Shown here piece by piece: positions 60,901-64,000 of a stretch of DNA of 64,000 nt. Made by a program: the position numbers and the translations under genes. Origin of the DNA: Hofstenia miamia (Eukaryota; Xenacoelomorpha; Acoela; Hofsteniidae); assembly GCA_900660155.1 (NCBI GenBank), contig CABFPE010000047.1:2026988-2090987 (forward strand), read 5' to 3'. Positions within the stretch are counted from its first letter, which is position 1, and every line of letters begins with the position of its first letter. The notes beneath the pieces are model-generated. The model did no database searches and was not told the origin of the DNA. It was given only the letters and a program-made list of their open reading frames with translations.

Positions 60901-61162
60901 ACAAAGGCATACATCAAATTAAAATAATTCTAAGAATTTAATCTATATTTTCAGTAAATACATTAATAAGGAAAATAAGTGCAAAAATTTTACTTACAGA
61001 AACTAAATTTGCTACTGATTCTGACACTGCATTACAAGGAGCCGTCAAATCAGGCATAGCACCGCCGTCCTCACCATCTTCATGAAGAATAATCAAATGA
61101 GAAACTTGCTGTGCAACTGGTTCAAGGATACTTTCAATTAGCTTTGTATGAAAAATCGGCAT
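25471..61162 (-). CDS. VCL: Vinculin, complete 19-exon gene (970 aa)
   Basis: Vinculin is a cytoplasmic adaptor that binds talin or alpha-catenin through its head and F-actin and PIP2 through its tail, at cell-matrix and cell-cell junctions. The N-terminus [20 protein letters not shown] is nearly identical to human vinculin. Colinear similarity continues through the head, a proline-rich linker ([10 protein letters not shown]) and the tail ([30 protein letters not shown]). Exons: 61162-60998, 58853-58682, 58132-57987, 57947-57782, 56744-56517, 56475-56330, 51623-51434, 47981-47836, 47789-47697, 44079-44010, 43966-43815, 38895-38520, 38187-38099, 37713-37650, 37606-37511, 34807-34576, 34132-34009, 29007-28917 and 25637-25471. 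All phases match and the total is 2,913 nt. The protein lacks one of the three vertebrate central repeats, as other invertebrate vinculins do. Alpha-catenin and catulin are excluded by the N-terminus and the linker. No internal stop was seen. Confidence 0.95.
25885..26380 (+). pseudogene. Tc1-like transposase remnant (vinculin intron 18)
   Basis: At 25973-26188 the frame reads [20 protein letters not shown], like the Tc1 block FQQDNAPSHTA-VIDFLQQN that carries a catalytic Asp. A shifted frame reads [17 protein letters not shown], the Tc1 PDLNPIENLWRELK block with the catalytic Glu. An N-terminal piece near 25890 resembles IVRKFKAG. The centre is deleted and frames shift, so it is dead. No terminal repeats were found. 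Confidence 0.75.
26400..28900. other. Vinculin intron 18 remainder, with an unrecognised coding-like piece
   Basis: At about 26530-26850 on the plus strand, two adjacent frames read like protein ([20 protein letters not shown]; then [20 protein letters not shown]). I do not recognise the family. It may be a retrocopy or transposon remnant. The rest shows nothing. Confidence 0.3.
28917..29007 (-). CDS. VCL: Vinculin exon 18, tail helix (residues 886-916)
   Basis: It encodes [20 protein letters not shown] then [10 protein letters not shown]. Human has LLQVCERIPTISTQLKILS then TVKATMLGRTN. This is the most conserved tail segment. The acceptor is AATTTAG and the donor GTAATT, phase 1. Confidence 0.94.
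30753..32915 (+). pseudogene. pogo-family transposase with C-terminal PHD finger
   Basis: The ATG at 30753 follows an acceptor-like TTCTTTCAG and begins [12 protein letters not shown]. Next come a helix-turn-helix region, the CENP-B-like part (31030-31300; [20 protein letters not shown]) and the DDE core: YNMDETG (about 31288), FIIDGHTTH (about 31599) and [10 protein letters not shown] (about 31690). After the inserted MITE come [12 protein letters not shown] (about 32378) and a C4HC3 PHD finger at about 32773-32911 ([24 protein letters not shown]). Pogo-like genes with a PHD finger are known in invertebrates. Several frameshifts and stops, for example in the N-terminal helix-turn-helix and just before the second half of the PHD, make this copy inactive. 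Confidence 0.85.
31751..32239. mobile_element. piggyBac-like MITE inside the pogo element
   Basis: It is flanked by TTAA at 31747-31750 and 32240-32243. The ends are ACAGCCTGGG on the left and ACAGCCTAGC on the right in reverse complement. It breaks the pogo reading frame exactly between the PFKPL block and the following helix, so the insertion site is independently confirmed. A TTAA duplication points to piggyBac. The inverted repeats are short. Confidence 0.7.
34009..34132 (-). CDS. VCL: Vinculin exon 17, tail helices (residues 844-885)
   Basis: It encodes [20 protein letters not shown] then [20 protein letters not shown]. Human has [20 protein letters not shown] then [20 protein letters not shown]. 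The acceptor is CTTTTTAG and the donor CAG|GTGAAT, phase 0. A shorter reading that starts at the later CACAG would leave a gap in the tail. Confidence 0.92.
34576..34807 (-). CDS. VCL: Vinculin exon 16, tail start, copy 1 (residues 767-843)
   Basis: It encodes [20 protein letters not shown], then [20 protein letters not shown] and [20 protein letters not shown]. It matches the human tail MMMAARQLHDEARKWSSKGN then [20 protein letters not shown]. The acceptor is GATTTTAG and the donor GTAAGA, phase 2. An identical exon lies at 35839-36070. Confidence 0.93.
35453..35481. repeat. (TA)n microsatellite, repeated at 36716-36744
   Basis: A pure TA run inside each copy of the 1.26-kb duplicate. Confidence 0.95.
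35839..36070 (-). CDS. VCL: Vinculin exon 16, duplicate copy 2
   Basis: This is identical to the exon at 34576-34807, with the same splice sites, inside the 1,263-nt repeat unit. The exon is 232 nt, starts in phase 1 and ends in phase 2, so including both copies would break the frame. It is either an alternative copy or a false duplication at the one-base gap at 35780; I favour the second. Confidence 0.75.
37026..37084. repeat. (TA)n-(GA)n compound microsatellite
   Basis: About 38 nt of TA followed by about 20 nt of GA, in vinculin intron 15 at the end of the second duplicate copy. Confidence 0.95.
37511..37606 (-). CDS. VCL: Vinculin exon 15, proline-rich linker (residues 735-767)
   Basis: It encodes [20 protein letters not shown] then [12 protein letters not shown]. 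The ERPPPP patch resembles the vertebrate PPPRPPPP site bound by SH3 proteins of the vinexin/ponsin group (family knowledge). The acceptor is CGTTTAG and the donor GTATGA, phase 1. Confidence 0.88.
37650..37713 (-). CDS. VCL: Vinculin exon 14 (residues 714-735)
   Basis: It encodes [20 protein letters not shown] then P. Human has ILGAVAKVREAFQPQEPDF, so the KVRQAL/KVREAF helix end is conserved while the FPPPP motif that follows in vertebrates is not. The acceptor is CTTTAG and the donor GTAGTT, phase 1, leading to a 43-nt intron. Confidence 0.88.
38099..38187 (-). CDS. VCL: Vinculin exon 13 (residues 684-713)
   Basis: It encodes [20 protein letters not shown] then [10 protein letters not shown]. 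It corresponds to human [20 protein letters not shown] then QKSFLDSGYRI, the last head helices. The acceptor is ATTTTAG and the donor AAG|GTACCT, phase 0. Confidence 0.9.
38520..38895 (-). CDS. VCL: Vinculin exon 12 (residues 559-684)
   Basis: This is the longest coding exon, 376 nt. It encodes [20 protein letters not shown] through [15 protein letters not shown] and [11 protein letters not shown]. It corresponds to human [20 protein letters not shown] through [20 protein letters not shown] and VKAASDELSK, i.e. D3 into D4. The acceptor is TTATAG and the donor GTGAAT, phase 1. Confidence 0.93.
39915..42090 (+). pseudogene. P-element transposase with THAP domain (THAP9-like)
   Basis: The THAP domain at about 39965-40170 reads [18 protein letters not shown] and, in a shifted frame, [12 protein letters not shown], like the Phe-Pro and PPSVFxxL parts of THAP zinc fingers. 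The catalytic part at 41201-41545 reads [20 protein letters not shown], then [18 protein letters not shown]. This is very like THAP9/P transposase (MIDEVYVKPSLTYHGGSIFG). It is followed by VIVDGNR (about 41570), [11 protein letters not shown] (about 41630) and [20 protein letters not shown] (about 41775). Several frameshifts and stops are present, and the hAT insertion splits the C-terminal part, so it is inactive. Confidence 0.88.
42359..42885. other. Assembly gap (527 N)
   Basis: A run of N within the hAT MITE, followed directly by a (TA)n run, 42886-42930. Open frames running through it are meaningless. Confidence 0.99.
42886..42930. repeat. (TA)n microsatellite next to the N gap
   Basis: A TA run that probably caused the assembly break. 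Confidence 0.95.
43815..43966 (-). CDS. VCL: Vinculin exon 11 (residues 508-558)
   Basis: It encodes [20 protein letters not shown] then [13 protein letters not shown] and ends FVKTAEGK. It aligns with human [20 protein letters not shown] through SVKTAREL in D3. The donor is AAG|GTTTCT, phase 0. The following intron of 4.9 kb is mostly a P element. Confidence 0.9.
44010..44079 (-). CDS. VCL: Vinculin exon 10 (residues 485-508)
   Basis: This 70-nt exon encodes [20 protein letters not shown] then APL. It matches human [20 protein letters not shown] then APPDAP. The acceptor is GTATTTAG and the donor GTACGA, phase 1. A 43-nt intron containing TTCTAAT, a branch-like site, follows. Confidence 0.9.
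45474..45821. mobile_element. hAT MITE, copy 1 (vinculin intron 9)
   Basis: The ends are CAGACTTGTCAACGACCC on the left and CAGACTTGTCAACAAGCC on the right in reverse complement. The interior has repeated AAGCTCGG/CCGAGC motifs. The flanks ATCTTAAT and ATCAAAAT are a decayed 8-bp duplication at best. It is the same family as 48994-49265. Confidence 0.8.
46950..47045. repeat. Repeat fragment with ATACTGAAAAATACTG motif
   Basis: The part TGAGCCGCATACTGAAAAAT then ACTGAAACGG resembles terminal parts of hAT-type MITEs. A related end lies at about 48720-48777, where the reverse complement starts CAGTGGTAAACCGATACAAC and includes ACCGAAAAATACTGATACGG. The two are separated by vinculin exons 8 and 9, so they are separate fragments. 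Confidence 0.4.
47697..47789 (-). CDS. VCL: Vinculin exon 9 (residues 454-484)
   Basis: It encodes [20 protein letters not shown] then [11 protein letters not shown]. Human has [20 protein letters not shown] then ARMQEAMTQEV. A 46-nt intron precedes it. The donor is TCG|GTAACA, phase 0. Other phases hit a stop at once. Confidence 0.9.
47836..47981 (-). CDS. VCL: Vinculin exon 8 (residues 405-453)
   Basis: It encodes [20 protein letters not shown] through [17 protein letters not shown], matching human [20 protein letters not shown] through RVDQLTAQLADLAARGEG. The acceptor CATTTTAG is good. The only in-phase donor is GTTCGT, which is weak, so the last one or two codons are less sure. Confidence 0.85.
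48994..49265. mobile_element. hAT MITE, copy 2 (vinculin intron 7)
   Basis: The ends are CAGACTTGTCAACGAGCC and, reverse complemented, CAGACTTGTCAACCAGCC. The flanking 8-mers ATATGAAT and ATATGAAG agree at 7 of 8 positions. It is 272 bp and internally shorter than copy 1. Confidence 0.85.
51434..51623 (-). CDS. VCL: Vinculin exon 7 (residues 342-405)
   Basis: It begins [20 protein letters not shown] and ends [20 protein letters not shown] then RRSEKDS. The closest human segment is [20 protein letters not shown] through AQRWIDNPTVDDRGVG. The donor is GTATTG, phase 1. This is a central repeat of the head. Confidence 0.9.
51721..52020. mobile_element. PIF/Harbinger-like MITE, 300 bp (vinculin intron 6)
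   Basis: The ends are TGCTGCGTTTCCA on the left and TGCTGCGGTTCCA on the right in reverse complement, flanked by the 3-bp duplication TAA (51718-51720 and 52021-52023). A TAA/TTA duplication is typical of PIF/Harbinger. It lies about 100 nt upstream of vinculin exon 7 and is less AT-rich than the intron. Confidence 0.7.
53132..53225. mobile_element. Tigger/pogo-type short inverted-repeat piece (vinculin intron 6)
   Basis: TACAGTCGAACCTCTCTATA is followed about 60 nt later by CTATAGAGAGGCTGCTATAG. The start CAGTCGAACCTCTCTATA is like the ends of Tigger-class elements. Only a short, probably truncated copy remains. Confidence 0.5.
53300..56280. other. Vinculin intron 6 remainder
   Basis: AT-rich. 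A 60-codon plus-strand frame at about 55071-55245 ([20 protein letters not shown]; then [13 protein letters not shown]) follows an acceptor-like TTTTATAACAG and looks coding, but I do not recognise it. A GCCGTTCCAACCC motif near 54480 may be another MITE end. Confidence 0.25.
56330..56475 (-). CDS. VCL: Vinculin exon 6 (residues 293-341)
   Basis: It encodes [20 protein letters not shown] then [20 protein letters not shown]. Human has [20 protein letters not shown] then [20 protein letters not shown]. The donor is AAT|GTAAAT, phase 0. The next exon found belongs to the third vertebrate repeat, so the second repeat is absent. Confidence 0.9.
56517..56744 (-). CDS. VCL: Vinculin exon 5 (residues 217-293)
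   Basis: It encodes [20 protein letters not shown] through [14 protein letters not shown]. It corresponds to human [20 protein letters not shown] through KGWLRDPSASPGD, across the D1-D2 border. A 41-nt intron with donor GTAATA follows. Reading a 19-nt intron to the first AG instead would put the frame out. Confidence 0.9.
57782..57947 (-). CDS. VCL: Vinculin exon 4 (residues 162-217)
   Basis: It runs from [20 protein letters not shown] to [11 protein letters not shown]. This aligns without gaps to human [20 protein letters not shown] through ISAMKIFVTTKNS. The acceptor is a T-run plus TTTAG and the donor is GTAGGT, phase 1. This is the end of the first D1 four-helix bundle. Confidence 0.92.
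57987..58132 (-). CDS. VCL: Vinculin exon 3 (residues 113-161)
   Basis: It encodes [20 protein letters not shown] followed by [18 protein letters not shown]. Human has [20 protein letters not shown] and then IIRVCKGILEYLTVAEVV. The donor is AAA|GTGAGA in phase 0. It is followed by a 39-nt intron (57986-57948). Confidence 0.94.
58682..58853 (-). CDS. VCL: Vinculin exon 2 (residues 56-113)
   Basis: It begins [20 protein letters not shown] after ATTTTAG and ends in [17 protein letters not shown] with donor GTAAAG, phase 1. It matches human VGKETVQTTEDQILKRDMP and SDPYSVPARDYLIDGSRG at identical spacing. It is part of the D1 helical bundle. Confidence 0.94.
59400..59640. repeat. Imperfect GAACTGAAA-type repeat block (vinculin intron 1)
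   Basis: Short degenerate units such as CTCGAACTGAAA, ACTGGAACTGGACTGAAA and GAACTGAAACC recur over about 240 nt. It is less AT-rich than its flanks. The origin is unclear. Confidence 0.45.
60998..61162 (-). CDS. VCL: Vinculin exon 1 (residues 1-55)
   Basis: It starts at the ATG at 61162-61160 and encodes [20 protein letters not shown], then the conserved MPDLTAP and VANLVS stretch of the talin-binding D1 helices. The donor GTAAGT follows at 60997 in phase 0. The start is fixed by the match to the vertebrate N-terminus [19 protein letters not shown]. An acceptor-like TTTGTTTCTAG ends one base before the ATG. Confidence 0.96.
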
Positions 61163-61176
61163 TCTAGAAACAAATT
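61163..61176 (-). promoter_or_regulatory. Splice-acceptor-like site just before vinculin ATG
   Basis: On the minus strand TTTGTTTCTAG is followed by A and then the ATG. It could end a 5' UTR intron or accept a spliced leader. Neither the upstream exon nor a leader gene is visible here. Confidence 0.4.
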
Positions 61177-61535
61177 AATGCATTCAAAACCAACTCTTAG
61201 TACATAGACACTATGTTACAAGAGATTAAAAATATTGACTTTAAGAATAAATACATTTTGCAAGAACAATCACCAGAGCTGAAAATTGTCATAACTACGA
61301 ACTAAATTTCAATTTGAACCCTTCTAAAATGGATAATGTTCTAATATCATGCAATATTTTGTTATAAACTTAATGTAGTAATGCTAAATATCGCAAATAC
61401 AAAATTAATTCTATTTGCAAATTTATGAAAACCGTGAATAAGTTCTATTCAAAGTTGTGTTGCCGTATTTGCATTGTCGTAATGAATTAACTCGTTGTAA
61501 AACAGGCTCATTGGTAACCATCAATATAGTTGGTA

Positions 61536-61744
61536 GGGGTTGTGACTATAGCTCGATATTCATGATCAGCTCGATATTCAAATACAAGCAATATTTGAAA
61601 TACAAGAGTTGGCCTATTGCAAGCTATTTTTAATTGGTAAGTAATTGCCTTATTTATGCTTAATTAATAAATTTTTTTATATCCGATTTAAATTTTCTAA
61701 ATTTTGCTTGTATTTTTTGAATATCGAGCTGCAGTCAAAACCCC
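61536..61744. mobile_element. MITE upstream of vinculin, about 210 bp
   Basis: The ends are GGGGTTGTGACTATAGCTCG then ATATTCA on the left, and GGGGTTTTGACTGCAGCTCG then ATATTCA on the right in reverse complement. The superfamily is uncertain because no clear target duplication was found. It begins about 375 bp upstream of the vinculin ATG, inside the likely promoter or 5' UTR region. Confidence 0.65.
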
Positions 61745-61749
61745 GACTA

Positions 61750-64000
61750 AAAGTGTGTAATGGACAATAATTATAAACATGAAATATTAGAAACGTTTTT
61801 CTACAACTATTATAAAGGCATAGGTAATTAATGTTAAATGGTAATTCATAATGTTCCAAAATGAGGTAATTTTTAATATTTTATAGATTTGCTACATGAT
61901 TTAGCTAAACCATAAACATTTCCGAAATTCAAAATGGTTTAAACAAATGTCAACAAAACTCAGTTATCCTATCAAAGTAAAAAAAATTTTAAATTACAAA
62001 AATGAGCATCCAGCATTTTGCATGCAACAAAAAATAACCATAAGAACAAGAACCATAAGTAACTGAAACACTCTTCTTACTACAATGCTAATGACAACTG
62101 GAAGTCAGTTTTCATTTTTGCGGACTTAGATTTTTGATTAATGTTTTTACTAAATTATCAAAAAAATTTGAAGATTTTTCATCTCATTATCATCAGATAT
62201 TAGTATTTATTAATCTAGAGCAGTAGTTCTCAACTGTGGTTCATGAAACTTTACTGGGGATTGACACACAAAAAAGCAATTTAGGCAATGTGAATTTTTG
62301 GCAGCCCACAGGAAAATTGTAATTCAAAATGGTTTTCATTACTGAGAATGGAATTTCTACAGAAATTTGCACTGATATGAAACTCTAAAAGTCAAAATAT
62401 TCACATATTAAACTTCAATAATTTTGATTTATGTCTTGAAAATTTAGAGTTAATTATTTAGACTGTAGTGTATGCATGTTTATAACTATTACTGTATTTG
62501 TTGACTGATTTGTTTCAAAAAATTGTTGTTTTTCCTATATAAGCAACATTGTGTTAAGGATCATTTAATGAAGCATTGTTCATAGATATGTAAATTTCAA
62601 GAATTTAGCTTAACAATGTGTTGCATCCTTTGTCTGGATTACTTTTTTACTTTAAGGTCACATGAACCACACACTATTTATAAGTATAAATATGTAAGGT
62701 GCTTAGAAGGGATGATTAAGTGCACATCATCTTCTCTAAAATGTTTCTTGTAATGCTTTTCTGTGCCCTTTTCTCTATTTGGCCACAGAGTAAAAAGTCA
62801 GAATAATGAATGTGCAAATTGAGTATTTCATTAGTGTATAAGAAAGCAAAAGAATGCTCAACTTTCTAGTAATAGGGTGAATGAATAATAATTTGAATTC
62901 CTAATTACTAAAGTTATGGTGACTAATAATAACTAAAGTTAATGTTAATGAGTTTAATATTCAATACTATATTCAGAGTATTGTCAAGGCTGTAAAAATA
63001 CATTTTCAATGGTTGTTTAAGGTCATTTTCAAAAGCTATTAGGTTAACAAAAAGTTCATATTTAATTTTACTGATTATTTTTTAAAAGAATTTCCAATAA
63101 TATTAATAATTATCTGCTCTTATTGGTATTGAATGATTGAATATATTTGTTTTGGCAAAATGGGATCATGATTTTTAAAAACAATGGGTCATTTCTTTGG
63201 CAATAAACTGGATCACAGAGAAATCTTACTGATTGCAAACTGGATTACTAAAAATTGGCCAATGAGATATTGCCCACTTTAAGTTTGTTTGCTAAAAACA
63301 AAAATTAAAAGAGATACTAAAACACACTAACCTTAATATTTTGCCTGCCATGTATATTGCTACATCATTTTCAAGAGTCTATTATTTTTATGTTTTATCA
63401 ATTGATGTGCAGTATACAAATTATATGAATCCTTAATTATAAATGTGAAGCTAATTTTGATTAATTTAAAAATTATTTTGAAGACAAAAAATTGAATAGA
63501 TCCTCATCTATTTAAAGGCACAGACATTTCTTTTAAGGTTAAAAATTAGACTTTTACCTTAAAATTACATCTCCAAGTGAGAAGGGCATTTTATAATAGA
63601 AAAATGTAAATCCTTTCATTGTCAAAAATATGAAGCTAATTTATTTAGAGTTGGGAAGCCTTTGCCAAAAAAAATCCTGCTTAAGGTTGATATCCAAATA
63701 AACACCTTGTTTGTTAAAAGGATGTATGTTCCAATTTTGAAATAATTTTGCAATTTAAGAAAAATCATGTTGTTATCTGACCACAGTCTATAACAGCTAA
63801 TGCACAAGTTCAAAAAATACAGCTATATCCAGTAAAGAGTTAATGATTGGATTGTTATTAGAGATTGGGAGGCTTAAATTCACATGATTCATTTTGTATA
63901 TTTGTAGAATTGTAATTCATGAAATATTGTGCAAACTTATTGATTTTCATAGTGCTGATTTTCTATTAAGGACTTTAAATTAACAAAATTTTCATTACAA
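61750..64000. other. Upstream intergenic DNA
   Basis: AT-rich with no gene recognised. GCAGTAGTTCTCAACTGTGG at about 62220 looks like one end of a hAT (Charlie-like) element, but no matching second end was found. Confidence 0.35.

Noticed and set aside
1-64000. CRISPR arrays, rRNA genes, prokaryotic operons
   Set aside because: None seen; spliced animal gene structure and transposons throughout. No tRNA gene with clear A and B boxes was found either.

Overview
The window is AT-rich (roughly 70%) animal DNA. It has spliced genes, dense transposon debris, one 527-base N gap and two single-N joins. It carries one host gene I can identify: a complete vinculin gene on the minus strand, from the ATG at 61162 to the stop at 25471, with a poly(A) signal at 25261-25266. 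I rebuilt 19 coding exons. All have GT-AG borders and all phases close, giving 2,913 nt and 970 residues plus stop. This is close to the invertebrate vinculin length (Drosophila about 961) and shorter than the vertebrate 1,066, because one of the three central repeats is absent. The species cannot be named from the sequence. The short vinculin, a P/THAP transposon and a mix of 39-46 nt introns with multi-kilobase introns point to an invertebrate; tunicates would fit but this is weak.

Layout. 1-~9990: nested, decayed LTR-element-like fossils on both strands with repeated LTR-like blocks, plus a probable scaffold-join artefact at 5272. ~11990-15620: Polinton/Maverick fossil with capsid-type remnants. 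~16600-17870: two Penelope-like fragments head to head. 18992-19871: non-autonomous hAT element with an 8-bp target duplication. ~20094-21690: 5'-truncated LINE. ~22810-23450: SINE-like piece and an unassigned GC-richer block. 25240-61162: vinculin. 61162-64000: upstream DNA with a MITE about 375 bp before the ATG.

Vinculin's introns hold most of the transposons. Intron 18 has a Tc1 remnant. Intron 17 has a 3.7-kb pogo-type element with a C-terminal PHD finger, itself hit by a TTAA-flanked MITE. Intron 11 has a 3.75-kb P element with perfect 8-bp target duplications, itself hit by a CCGG-rich hAT MITE that contains the N gap. Introns 6, 7 and 9 carry further hAT, PIF/Harbinger and Tigger-like MITEs. 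The pogo and P transposases run antisense to vinculin.

The vinculin protein would link talin at integrin sites and catenin at cell junctions to F-actin. The head (exons 1-13), a short proline-rich linker (exons 14-16) and the five-helix tail (exons 16-19) are all present. The vertebrate-type FPPPP VASP site and the C-terminal WYQ are missing. Exon 16 appears twice, in an almost identical 1.26-kb tandem copy separated by a single N. I read this as an assembly artefact, because two copies of a 232-nt exon would break the frame. I found no convincing new biological system. The most informative items are the vinculin model, the ultrashort introns and the nested DNA transposons.
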